NCBI GenBank assembly: GCA_019096065.1
Contig: JAGUCH010000009.1
Span: forward strand, 3,172,001 to 3,236,000
Length of the DNA: 64,000 nucleotides
DNA from: Paracyclopina nana
Lineage: Eukaryota; Arthropoda; Copepoda; Cyclopoida; Cyclopettidae
Direction: 5' to 3'
Every line of letters begins with the position of its first letter. Positions within the stretch are counted from its first letter, which is position 1. Below the pieces are notes generated by a model. The model made no database searches. It had not been told where the DNA came from and saw only the letters and a program-made list of their open reading frames with translations. A program made the translations under genes and the position numbers. This document shows positions 25,481 through 37,654 of this stretch, in pieces.

Positions 25481-27616
25481 GATGGACTTCAATTCTGAAA
25501 AAAAGTAGTTATATCGAATTTGGGCCAGCTTTCAAGACGGAGTCGTCCAAAGCAATTTAAAATTGCCAATATTTGATATTGCCTCCATTTTGAAAGGCAG
25601 CTTAATAAAATGCACAATCCTTCAAAAGTTTGCGAGAGATTTGCGGCGCATTAAATTGCGCGGTTTTTGTATGTGCTGCAAAAATTGCAAAATATTGGAC
25701 CGTAATGGCCATGTGAAAATAATACGTGTAATGGTTAATCATGGCTTGGAAAAAGTCTGGCATACTTGATTTATAGGAAATCGATCGGTTCGGTATATTG
25801 CTAAAGCTGCTTTCGCAAATTTTGCATGGAATTTTGTCCACAGCAAAATGATGCCAAAGCAACAAAATCTAAAAATGTGAGTGGAGCACTACTTAAAAGA
25901 GCTTTGTTTTGTACCAGTAGGACTTTGATGCAAAAAATAGGCATTTCACGTACAATGAGGCAACAAAGGCTTGAATCATTCCCCTTTGTGGTGCCAACTA
26001 GCACAATTGGCTCAAGCTGGCCGAAACCAAAAAATAGTTTGCAATGTGTACTCCTTAGCCCTTTCTTTATTGCTAGTAAGAAAAGCATTAGAATTGCAAA
26101 GGTGCTCGCGTAATTTCAGGCCATTTTTCTTGAACAGCTTTTGCCTCTAGTGTGCTCAAAATAAACGATTTCCCAGAGAAATTCCCTGAAGGCCGAGGCC
26201 TCTTTTTTTGACTGATTAGGATGCTTTTTGGAGTAAATGGAGAAATCGCTTTTTTCTCTTTACCTTAAATAGTAAATGGTTGAGTAACTGAGGGAATGGC
26301 TCCTTTTTGTCTTATGGAAGTAGAAATACGATTGTAGGTATAGCTCCGGCGAAGCCACCACAGCTAGTGAGAGAAAATTACAAAGGCTGCCAGCTCCCTT
26401 GCGTGCTTACTCTTCGGAAACAGAAAATGCGCTTGGATTTGGGCTCTTGCAAAAAATCCGCCTCGAAGGCCTTGTTTTTGCGCAAAATTCACATTGTATC
26501 GTACATGCACAGTACGTTCATTGAAACTTGGCTCACACCGAAAAACCAGCAAAAATTGCCTAAAAGTTTGATACAACACTCAAAGGCTGATTTTCATTTA
26601 ATAATAGAATCTGGATAGAATTTGCGGCAGGTGTGCAGTATTTTCTTCAATCCTCCCATTTCTAGGGCTTTCGTAAATGTATATTTGGTCCATTTTCATT
26701 AATTGGCGCATGGTTGATTCCCCAAAGATATCCAACTGAAATTGTGAATTACAATACGAAAACAGGCTGTAGTTGCTGGAAGCAACATCAGCAGTCAACG
26801 TTATTAGTTGATTTATGGTACATAACCCTAGCTTAATTTGTTCTGTTGTTGGAACTATGTACACATTCTGTATGAGATCTTCCCCCATCTGGGTAAAACT
26901 AGATTACTTCAGTGATTTTAAGATTTCCATGCAATTTTCCGCCAAGGGCTCAAAAGCAGCCACCATAAATTCGAGCCAGCAAAGCATGCACCATTATCAA
27001 TTCGAAAACTTCAACTTTGAAGAATTTTTTTTTTTGAAGTAAGAAGGCCTTTTAAGGCATAATGTCATAATTACCTTTTCAGATAAAACACAAGAGGCGC
27101 AGTACAAAGGAGAGTATGCATAAGTATGTACATTTTCCCCCTAGGGAAAATAAAAACCCCTAGGGAAATAAAAGTAAAGAGGATTTTTTTCTCTTTTCAA
27201 GATGATTAATCACAAGTTGTACGAGTATTCCAACAGGCATATGCATTATTATTCTCCAATAACACGGTGTGCACTCATATTGGCACAAAATGTGAATGCA
27301 GTAGAAAAAGTTATACGTTAGAGATTGTGTGTGTATGTGATTTTCGATTAATGAGATATTCTTTCTTTTTTTTTTCGTTGGTTGATGATGAATTGAAAAA
27401 GCACACAGTTAATTCAAAATACGTGTTTCGTTTCTGTTTTTCTTCACTTGTTGACCAAATCTATTGTTACCATCATTAAAGGAGACTTTCGACGATTCAC
27501 ACTGAGATTTCGGTTGAATAGTGGTAGCATTAATAATACTTTTTTGCCATTTTTGAGTCCTCGTATACATATTATTATAAAATAAATGAGTGTAGTAGTA
27601 GTAGTACAAGTCACTA
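25481..27616. other. Intergenic region
   Basis: AT-rich DNA between the 5' end of the GPCR gene and the 3' end of ARID2 on the same strand. An open frame at 26598-26888 (minus) has no homology that I recognise and no clear splice context. I see no other gene. Confidence 0.4.
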
Positions 27617-30600
27617 TTAATTGCCACTGTCTTGGTCAGAGAGTTCGTACAATATTTGGCTGACAGTCCTCGACGATTCCACATTGCTCAAAGCTATCGT
27701 AGACAAATGGGATTCGTAAGATCGCAGTCGCCTGAAAAAAGATAAAAATAAAACCATTGCACTCTTCTCAGCGAAGCCAAAGCTCAAGTTTCCACAAAAT
27801 TACTTTGCAGAGCCTTTATTGCACTGCTCGTATTTTGCTAGCCGATCAGTACCATTTTTGGTCCTGTCCCCCAACTCAATTAGGAAAAAAGCAAAAAAAT
27901 GGAAAAAAGGATGTGAAACTTTTCTGTAACTTTCTCATGATTTTTTCCTAATAAGGCCAAGAGGGCATTTGGAGCTTTGACCAGTTAAACATGCTTAACA
28001 GGAAGAACGAGAAGAAGCAGAAACTTTCTTAAAAACTAATCTGGTCTTATGGGGAAGTACAGAAAGGCCTTTCACGACACTCGGTGGTGATTCTGAAGAC
28101 CTCGCGTGTCAAGCCATGTGAGTGTGCCATTTTATGGAAAACAAACAATATTGCCGTAGGGTACATATGGCAAAACTGCACTTACTTTTTCCCCAAATTT
28201 GAATAGATGACTAGGTTCTTCAAAATGAGACTGGAGGTGAGTCGAATGCTTTTTGTGACTGGGCCCTCTTTCTCATCTCCCATCTGCAAGAAGGAATAAA
28301 GAAAGGTAGTAAATTATGGGTGACATCAGTTCCATTAGAAGAGGGAGAAAGTGAAGAATGCTTACAGCTGCAGCCTTCGGATTCACGAATTCCAAGGCGT
28401 GTCTTTTGATTGCATGGAGGGCAGCATTTGGAGCGTATCCTGGATGCGGTTGAGGGGTGGGTGGTAGTGGCACATCGGACTTGCCACTGGTGGCCATTTG
28501 CACCCTCCGTACAGCCATAAGCTTCATCAACTGAAAAGAGAACGAAATTGAGCATATTCATTCACAGCACTAAATACTTAGTTGTTTTGGGGCCTGAGAA
28601 GGAAACGCAAATATTGCGCGAATTGAGAATATTGAGCGAAGCGAAAGGAAGTTAGAAAGTGAGAAGAGGCTCGAAAATTGGTAATGAATGGTATTCACTA
28701 TGACCAATTTAAGGAACGAAAAAACCTAGCAAACTGACACAATAGAGTAGCAAAAATAGCTGACATGATGGGCAAAGTGAATGCACTCACTAGTTACAGC
28801 AAGAAAATACGGCAATTTCCCCAAGCAATGAAACCAAAAGTGGCCTCATGAGAATAAAAGCTAAGGTTTGAACTAACTGAAGCTGAAATTGTTAGTACAT
28901 TCACTTTTACGATCAAGTTGGACAAACTTGCAACCCGTTCATCTTGCTAATAAAATTTTGCTTCCTGCTTAAATGATGCCCAAGAGGTAACAAGATTTTG
29001 CAAGATTCGGCTCGGTTTCGTTTGCTCATCTCACGAAATAATGTTACCTTTTCGCACCCAAATTGAAGCAAGTATAATACTACGCATTTAGGGGAAAAGT
29101 GGCCTCCAGAGGATCAAAGCTAAGGCGGCGCGTAATCAAGTTGGATGGAATAATCACCTGTGGATGAGTGTGCCTGTCTTGGATGTGAGTCATAAGCGAG
29201 AATCGTTTCCTCTTCATGGCATCGCAGCGTTGCCATAGGCAGGGAATATCATCACTCCCAAGGGGACAGTGCACAGAGATCGCATGCTTTTCAACGTCCT
29301 TTGGGCTCTTAAAAGCTTTCATGCAACCTTGCCATTCGCAGAGGAAGGGCAGAGCTGGATTTGGTTTCGGCACGCTGGTCACGCTCAGTGACGAGGGCAC
29401 AGTGACCGAAGAAGAGGTTGTTGCAGCATTGGCGTTGGCAGCAGCCGAAGGAGGCGGAGGCGAGGTCATTGAAGAAGACGAGGTAGAATTGGGAGAGCCC
29501 GGCGAGGGAGAATTGCCATTCAGCTGGCCATTTACGAGAGGCCGTGGAGTGGCCTCGATCGTGCCCACGACCACTTGTGTGCCATTCGGAGCCGTTTTCA
29601 CTATCATCTGCTTGCCATCTGGAGTGGTCAACACTTTTTGGCCTCCAGCAGTGGTCGTGATGGAGGACCCTTCGGGAGCAATGATTTGTTGGAGGCCAGT
29701 CGAGGTCGTAGTGGTGGCCACCGACTCGCCATTTGCGGCCTCCATGAGTAAAGGCTTCTTGGGGGCTGTCACCTCGTCGGCCTCGGGCTCCGCGGAGGCC
29801 GGCCGTTTGCCATTGCCGTTCATCTTTTTGTACTGATCTGCCTCTCCGTTGACCATGTTATTGTCCTTTTTCTCCAACAACATGGAGGCCAAGAGGCCGG
29901 CCTTTTCTGGAGGAGCTGCTTCCGAGGCATCCTTCTTAGAGCCCGATAAAATGCCATCGAGAATGCTATTTCCGTTCACCTCATCTTTACTAAGTTCGTT
30001 GGTAGCTGGAGGCTGCTGCTAGAATGAAGTGAAGGAAATTATAATTAGATATTTCCATCATATCTCTCTTTCACGGTTGCTGCTAATGACAGGTACACCC
30101 TGCCAAACTTGGCAGTTGCAGTAGTAGTATTAGTTGCCTTCAAGTTTTGTATTTTCTACGAAACAGTTGTACGTACGCAGGGATCTGAGAAAAAGGCTTT
30201 ACACAGGCGAGCATCTCTTCTCTACTACAATGACAAATGCCTTCAACTTTTTCAGCCGTAAGTATGGCGGCGAGGGAAAATCTACGCGATAAATCAAGAA
30301 GCAATGCTACAAAATGTCCCCCTTTTTCCAGCAGCGCAGCAAACTATTCACCTTGGGGTCGATTGGCTCTGGAGTTTCCACTTTTCTCGGTTGCAATAAA
30401 TTCGTCAAGATCGGCGATCCAGGCGTCACCGGTGCTGAATTCGACATTGGCAGAGCAGCTGGGGTCGTCGTCGTTATTGCAGGCTGCTGGACCTTGATTG
30501 GCTGCTGCGGAGGCTGTTGCTGCTGTTGCTGTACTTGATGGAGAGGCACTCGAAGGGGAAGAGGTACTTTGCGAACTTGTATGCCATCATAATGATGTTG

Positions 30601-33600
30601 AACGCTGCCATCAGGCATTTGCTTTCGATTCGGTCCAACGCACCCACCAAAAAGCGTTCTGAAAAAATCATCATTTTAGCTTGCAATGTTGAAATGGGTT
30701 TGATGTCAATTCTTACCTAACACAGACGGCATAATGTTGAGCTGAAATGACGTCCTTTTTGCCCAGCTTGTGGAGAGAAGCCAAGTACTGCTTGTACATG
30801 ACTTGCTGCTCAATGCTGCTCCCATTGACAGTCTCGTAAGTGGCCTTTAACCATGAAAGACAAAATTGCCGGTTCACCTCGTCGTTGGAGACGCGCAGCT
30901 GAACTTGCTGTTGCTGCTGTTGAGGAGCCTGCTGCGGCTGCGGCTGTTGCGGCAGCTGAGGTTGCGGCTGCGGAGCAATTTGCTGCTGAGATCTCACTTG
31001 TGGCTGAGGCTGTTGGGGTGCTTGAATCACGAGGCCCTTGTTGTTTAGAGCCACATTGGGGCTTTGGCTGGCTATGATCAACTGCTGGGGCTGCCCATTT
31101 GGAGTTGTGGCCGTCACCACCAATTGTTTGTTCACCTGATGATTTGGTGTCTGTGGTTGCGGCATGATTTTTCGTTGTTGCTGCTGCTGCTGCTGAAGCG
31201 GAACTGGCGTTTGTGGAAGCTGCACTCCGACGGGCCGCTGAATTTGGACCAATTGAGTCCGTACCATCTAGATAAGGATACAATCATAGGAGTGACATGT
31301 TACAGGATGCTGACTAAGCTGTTGTAAAAAACACTTAAGAAAATATCGGACCTCAAATGTCAGTGATTGAAATTATTCTATAGCCAACTCCCATTGCGAT
31401 TATTTTTCCAGATTCCAGCTTTTGGCAGTCCAATTTTTTTGCCTGCACAATTTTACTACTTTTTTTTTGACACTGACCTAGGTACCTGTATTTTTGAGAA
31501 GAACTTTCTCCCAAATACCCCATATTGAACGAAAAAAACCCGACTATTCTTGAACCGCTCCTTCGCGATTGACTAGCTAGAATAAAGGTCATTTATTGGT
31601 ACCTGAGGCTGCTGTTGCGGCAGTGGCTTCAAAGAGCTCAGTTGGGGCTGCTGTTGCTGAATTTGCACCTGCTGAACTTGCTGTTGTTGTTGTTGCTGCT
31701 GCTGCTGCTGTTGGTGGACCTGAGCAGAGGCTCCAGGCACGGTTTCCACAACTCGCATGAGAATGCACGCCTTGGGACCATAGGATTGGGCCTCAACCGT
31801 GACCAGACTGATGAGAGCCTCGACAGCCCCGTGGGTCCTCACGATGGAGTTGCACGTGGACTCGCCCAAGCAGGAGAGGCTGTATAGGCACTCCAAGGTG
31901 CTGATGAGCAGGTGGATGTCATGGAGAGAAAGGTAAGCAACAAGTCTGTCGTAGACTCGAGACGTCTGCTCAGCCAGCACTGACTCGATCACCTCCTCAT
32001 TGGCCTCCACCAGACAGAGTTTGTTCAAGATGTCCAATGAGGAGATTACCTGGAACCTGTCGTCGGAGGAAATGCAAGCAGTCAAGGTGGAGAGGAGCAC
32101 TTCATTCACACAAGAGTCCGATGTGGCCTCCTCAACCAAAATGTCAGAGGCCACATTGCTCAACACATCGAAGCCCATTTGATTCAAATTCGACCACTCG
32201 GAGCTTGCGCACAAGAGACAAAACCTGCAAAGAGAATAATAGCATAAGTCCAAGCACAAAAACAAATGGCTCTAAGAGAAAGAGAAAAACAGCTTCAAAG
32301 CAAATCTGGCCTTTCAATTGCAGGAGGAGGGCGAAAAACAAAAACCCTATTTTAAGCTTACCTTAAACATGTGAGATTTTTGGCAAGGACCCGAACGTTG
32401 TCCTCCTCAAAGCTGAGATTACGAATGATGGTTGCGATCTGGAGCACTCGTTGGCCAGCCAATTCGTGCGTGCCATTTTTCCTGCCAGACGCAAAGATTC
32501 CCGACTCGTCCCGCTTGGACATTTCATCGTCAGCCTTCTTGACGATTGCTTTTATCCGCTCGGAGCCACTCAGGGCTAGAGAACGCTCATCATTCGCTCG
32601 TGATCTGGCCCGATGCCCCGAATCCGAGGAGGATTTCAGGGTCGAAGCGCCAGGTGGCAAAAGGAGGAGCTCCTTCACGGAATAATCTCTGCACACATCC
32701 TTCCAGAAGGCCACGAGGTCGTATTGCCGAGCGTCTTGATACAGGCCATTCAAATAATCATGAAGGTTGCCTACGAGCAAATAAAATAAATTGGACATTT
32801 TTACAAGATACTCCCAGAGCACAGCTCGTAAATCACGCTCGCATTTCACACTACAATTAAGTTTCCTATGACTTACGGTGGTTGAAAACTCCAGCATGGC
32901 CGAGCAGCAAGTCCAGGAGCCTCGGACACTTGGTCAATTTCAGGGTATGTCTGCCCTCGTTGGAGAGCAGGGTGCACACATTGATGGCAAAGTCTTGCTC
33001 GTTAGGCAACGGTGAGGTCAGCGACAAGACCAATCTGTCATAGTCCGTCCTCTTGTAGAGGTCCACAGAGAGGCCGTAGTTGGCGCGGTCCACAGCGGGG
33101 ACATTGTGCTGGGTGTAATTATAAGTGGAGGGTACGGTGCCTTGAATTTTCGCGGCTCGTTGACGACGTAGCCGCGAATCTTCCTCGTCAACCCAGTCAT
33201 CTTCGCGGTCTTCTTCCTCGCCAAGGAAATGCACTTTCTCATAGGGATCCAGATACCGTAAGTAGGTTTGTTTCAGTGCCAAAGCGCCATTGGCGGTGGC
33301 CTCGTCAAGGCCAAAGCTGGTCAAGAGGTCGTCCCATTCATCGTTGCGATTGATCTGGAATGGAAATCACGGATTCGAAACAATGGCTCATTCATCGCCG
33401 CGTCGCTTGAGAGGCTGTGCTTTACTATGCTAGTGGGAAACCTGTTGAGACTCAAAGGGATCCAAAGAAAGCCGAAGCCAAAGAAGAATTTTTCCCTGAG
33501 CTGCGACTGCAAGTGTATAGCAATAGCAGTCAGACAGACCGAAAAGAGAAAGCCCCCAAGTCTGACTTGCTGTATCCACCCTTGACGCAAGGAAAGACAT

Positions 33601-34330
33601 TGCAGCACGTGGGGAAGCAACCGCGAACGCTGCTGCGTCAACGCAAAGAAAGCCGGAAGATATTAGGAGTGTGTTGTTACCTTTTCCCAGCCTCCTTGAG
33701 CTGTGACCAACCAGTAGAGCAAGTAGAGGTCAATCTCCTTGCCTTCCACACAAGGCGTGTTGCGAAACGAGGTCCTGCAACGAATAAAATTGAAAATGAA
33801 CCCTTTCATCATAAAATAATATGATATTCTGCTTTTTTTAAATTGGAAAAATCGAAGAAATCAACAAAGATGAAAAAGCATCATTAAATAGAGGCGCGAA
33901 ATTGAGTTTAAAAATTTGATTGTCATAAATGGCGGCCATTTTGACGCGATTGACGGCAAGCTGAAACAGCCATTTTACTCGGCAACTGGTGAGCCAAACC
34001 AGGATTTTGTGCAAGGTGGGTGGCAAACGGGTTGAATGTAGCCTCGTCGAGGCCAGAGGCCACGTCCTTTGCGGCCCACAGCGTGCACAAAAAGCGGTTC
34101 TCACCTGTGAGCGAGGGCCGACTTGGCCAAGCGGGCAGCACGGCCGCCACTTCTCTTATAAACAACAACTTTCGCGCGGCCTCCAGATTTGCGAGCCTTC
34201 GCGCGTCCTCCGGAAGCTGATCCGGAGCAAGAACTCACCCTTTATTGTCGTGGAAACGTCGAAGCTCACTGAGAAACCGCTCACGTTCGCGGTCATAGGC
34301 GTCGGGATCCTTGTTGAGCAGCCGGGCCAT
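27617..34330 (-). CDS. ARID2: ARID2/BAP170, PBAF (PBAP) chromatin-remodelling subunit
   Basis: Nuclear DNA-binding subunit specific to the PBAF/PBAP form of SWI/SNF. Eleven exons: 34330..34239, 33774..33681, 33354..32877, 32770..32362, 32224..31603, 31267..30717, 30658..30352, 30018..29158, 28530..28366, 28283..28186 and 27731..27617, all in phase, 1263 residues. Order of domains: ARID at about 1-115 ([49 protein letters not shown]); armadillo-like region ([39 protein letters not shown]); poly-Gln linkers; RFX-type DNA-binding domain at about 695-775 ([20 protein letters not shown]); and two C2H2-type fingers near 1075-1135 (CEWQGC...H, CLWQRC...H). The conserved C-terminal tail is [21 protein letters not shown], ending with [18 protein letters not shown]. 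The ATG at 34330 is the only one after an in-frame stop. Confidence 0.95.
31603..31720 (-). repeat. Poly-glutamine (CAG/CAA) tract in ARID2
   Basis: Mixed CAG/CAA codons on the minus strand encode a run of 12 glutamines, interrupted further on by V, I and P, at the end of the fifth ARID2 exon. Similar Gln-rich stretches continue in the next two exons (30480-30540 and 30890-31200). Such linkers are common in ARID2 proteins and are length-variable. Confidence 0.8.
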
Positions 34331-35795
34331 CTCCTGGCTGTTTTTAGCTTGATTCTCACTGCGAACGGCTTCTGCTGCCTTGCCTGGCCTCGGAGTTCAT
34401 GACCTCGGAGCAGGAGACCCAAATGGTTGTTTTCAAACAACAACGGAACCAAGCTGCATCCACTTTTTTATGTACTAGTAAGCTTATGGATGAGAGCGCC
34501 GAAGCGAAGGAACGAAGTCAGCTTGAGCAGCGACGGCAGCAGCAGCAGCAGCAGATCGCCGACCGATTTACAAAAAGTCGGGCCAACACAAATCGAGGAA
34601 AGGAAGCTAGTCTCTCGGCCAGGTCCGAAATCCTGCCTTTTTTAACAGACAGATCGAACCAAGACCGAGCGAGTTCAAACTCTTCCATTAGTTTTGAGAC
34701 ACTTGTTTACTTTTTCTTTTTATGGAGAGGTTTTGTTCGTCAAACCACTTAGATGAGAAAAAGCTAAGATTCACAAGCAATTGTTTTTTTCTTGCCGCCC
34801 CATTGTAAGGTGTTTTTGGAAACTTAAAAGCCCGAGACATTGCAGCTCGGTACCTTTGAATAAACGGACGCTCTTTTGCCGAAACAGAGCTACCAGGTCA
34901 GAGTTTTAAGACAACATTACCAAAATAGGATTAAACTAAAAAAGTTACAATTTTTTTGTCACTACTGGAATACTCATTTCGATTCCTAGAAGGTGACTCA
35001 AGAGAAAAATTGCGATGCGAAGAATCTGATGAAATATTAGGCGTTTTCAGGCATTATTAATCGAGAAGAAGCCAAATGTAACGATTTTCCTATACAATGC
35101 TCTGTAAAGAAGGCGGCCAACACAACAAAGAGGCAAAAGTGGCATTGGCGCGCTACTCAAAAAGGAACAGATTTCATGTTCTCAGAAACAGCTCGGGTAG
35201 TGCACCATTCTTTATGATTTTGCGGAAAATTAAATGCGAGTCAACGCAACCTCCCTGTAGAGCTTCTTTTATAGCAACATTTTCATGGGCACCACGATGC
35301 ATCGTGACATGTTGCGTTAGAAAGGTGAAGGGCATTCGAAGCGGCTCGCGACTGTTCTGACGCGTCGTGACGCACAAGAAGAGGAGAAAGAGCCGTCTCT
35401 TGACGCACGCGAGCGCGACAACTTGAATTCCGGACGCGAAACCCGAATTAAGCGCACGGAGCCTCACATTAATTTACAGACCAATCACAGGAACGTGTTT
35501 ATTCGGCTAAAAGCAGCAGTTGTTCTCTAATTAGGAATAATTCTTTTTTCTTCTGGACACCAATTACATGATCATATTGAAATCACCTAAAATAGCAATA
35601 GTTGTAACAACTCTGAAAATATCATAATAGACAATAATTCAAGTGAAAACTCTTATCAACAGAGGATAATTAAATGATGAAATGCTTAATAGTTATAGGT
35701 AGTATAAAAACATTGAAAAGAGGCAAATGCTCCATGAAAAAATGTGTAAAGTCATGATCCAGTGTAGCAAATGCAGTCAGAATATCATCGATTTT
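34331..35795. other. Intergenic: ARID2 promoter side and CPTP 3' side
   Basis: The first few hundred bases (to about 34700) are GC-richer and should hold the ARID2 5' UTR and promoter. Beyond that I see nothing but AT-rich sequence up to the 3' UTR of the lipid-transfer gene. No coding exon is supported. Confidence 0.4.
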
Positions 35796-36561
35796 TTAGG
35801 GCAAAGCCAAAAGATCCTTGGCGGAGTACGCCTCCTGAGTGACATCATAAACTTTCTTCATTGCAGCAACGGCGCCTTCAAGATCATCTTTGGCCTTTTG
35901 AAACGCGTTCTCGTCAGTGTGATCGCAAATCTTCTGGATGAGCCCCTCCTTGGTTGGGAGCATGTGCATAGCCAACATTGCAGCTTTCTGCACCACCCAA
36001 GGATGATATTTGATCAAAGTCTTTTTGTAAGCCTCTTGAGATACGGTGCAGCATTTGTCTGCCATCTCCAAAGCTGGGATGGAATCCAAAAAGGCGTTTA
36101 TGTACTCAAGAGCTCTGTGCAGTCGCAGCAAGTTTCGGGTGCCGGTGGGCTCGTCTTTAGCCTTGGGCTTGATCATCTTGTTCTCAATTTCGTAGTCAAT
36201 CATAGATTGGACAGTGTCATAGTGGCTACCGTTCGAGCCATTTTTGTGCTTGCGGATTATTTCCAGCTTGGCATACACATCAGTTGCTACCCATCCAAAA
36301 ACTGTGCCAAGCAAGTTGAGGAACTTGTACAATTCGTCATAACCTTGAATGATTACTTCATGAGCACAATTCATGATAAGAAGAGGAAAATGCGTTACCT
36401 AATATGTATTTGTCGATGTAAACCGATTTTCCATCCTCACTGAGACAAGCCTCGAAATGGGTCTTGAGATTTTCTAGGCTGAAGTCCGAGGGTCCCTCGT
36501 GAGTGGTTCCGTTGACAGCCTCGATTTCTTCTTTAGTGGGGGAACTTGCCTCATCAGACAT
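35796..36561 (-). CDS. CPTP: Ceramide-1-phosphate transfer protein (GLTP superfamily)
   Basis: Cytosolic lipid carrier that moves ceramide-1-phosphate between membranes. Two exons, 36561..36399 and 36343..35796, joined in phase 1, 236 residues against 214 in human. The extra length is an acidic N-terminus of about 30 residues before the all-helical GLTP fold. Landmarks: LYKFLNLLGTVFGWVATDVYAKL, with the aspartate and lysine of the phosphate/amide recognition site; LLRLHRALEYI, with the arginine that binds phosphate; YHPWVVQKAAMLAMHMLPT, with the family histidine; and the C-terminal YDVTQEAYSAKDLLALP, nearly identical to the human end. The conserved C-terminus and the spacing YI-LGYDE-LYKFLN fix the splice junction. 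Independent from neighbouring genes. Confidence 0.93.
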
Positions 36562-37654
36562 CGTGGAAGACTGCGTCTAAAAGCATTAGAAAGCCAGTGT
36601 TAGTACGGGGGAAAGTCTTACTGCGCGTTTATCTCTCCAACCTTTATTTTTGAAGGCATGATGCAAAAAATAAAAATGAGTGAGCAGCAAAGTCAACTGA
36701 GATTTTTGCCAATCTAGCACTACTGAGAAACGAAGCACACGCGCTTCTAACAAAAGTAGATGGACTACTGATAAAAAAGATATTGTGTTTCTTTGTCCAA
36801 CTATTAAAAAAGAACACATTCCACGTGATGAGTTCAAAGTTAAATTTCGTCAAATCCCCAGCCTGTTCTCCTCAATGTAACAAATACAAGTATGTCACTC
36901 TGGGGTGTGGTTTTCCTTATTTTAGCCAGAAAAAAATACTTTAGAAGGCACATTATTCGGCTAGATGTAATGGAGAATGTGAAAAATCCACCTGTTACTA
37001 AATTATGCATGATACACTATAGTAACCGCTATTCCGCAACTTTTTGGTTCGTTTTATGGCAGACATATTTGTGCAATAATAGTATGTGCTAAATTTTTCG
37101 CCGAGATAAGCAAATTAGGGAACTCGGACACAGCACCTACCTGTATTATTATGTGTCTTTTTATCTCTGTGACGACGACAGGCTCGCTAGCTATGTCGGA
37201 ATGCGTGAAAAGTCGATAAAGTTGGTCGATCGCAATGGGCAACTGGCGAGAAAGTTGCTTTCATCTGCAGCCCGGTTGTAACTTGGAAATGGCCCAAAAC
37301 TAGTTTTCTGACAAGTATTTGTGTCGTTTCCACTCGTTTGTCCAGTCCCAAGGGTGGAGAATCGTCTGACAGATTTTCAGTTGTACTGCAGCTGCTTTGG
37401 ACGACTGTAGCTCACCATCTATGACGGAGGACTCCTCCCAAATCCGCAGTTGACGTGTTTTGTTATTCTCTTCATTCACCTTGCTGCGATTTCGTGACTT
37501 TTTTATTCACGCTCACTCAACCTCGCAAGGGACGAATTTCGTTTCCGTTCATTCGCTGCGGTGGTAGCTGGGAGCAGAAGCTCCAAATGATCCTCCAATA
37601 ATAGTCCGTTGCAAGCTGAGCAGCGCCCGCGTTTGTTGTGAAGAGTTGAAAAAG
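36562..37654. promoter_or_regulatory. Divergent intergenic region between CPTP and otopetrin
   Basis: The two genes point away from each other across 1.1 kb, so both promoters lie here. A GC-richer patch at about 37300-37650 precedes the otopetrin ATG and is the likely location of its first-exon promoter. I see no open frame with homology and no clear TATA box. Confidence 0.35.

Noticed and set aside
26598-26888. 96-codon minus-strand frame
   Set aside because: No recognisable homology, composition like its AT-rich surroundings, no clear splice sites tying it to another exon. Could be real, but unsupported.
28220-28561. Minus-strand 113-codon frame in a different frame from ARID2
   Set aside because: Overlaps the ARID2 exon 28530..28366, whose own frame continues the conserved tail.
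30810-31283. Alanine/serine-rich frames on both strands
   Set aside because: Frame-shifted readings of the CAG/CAA-rich ARID2 exon.
34156-34752. Overlapping frames around the ARID2 first exon
   Set aside because: Other frames or antisense of the ARID2 5' region; the frame with the ARID match ([20 protein letters not shown]) explains this stretch.
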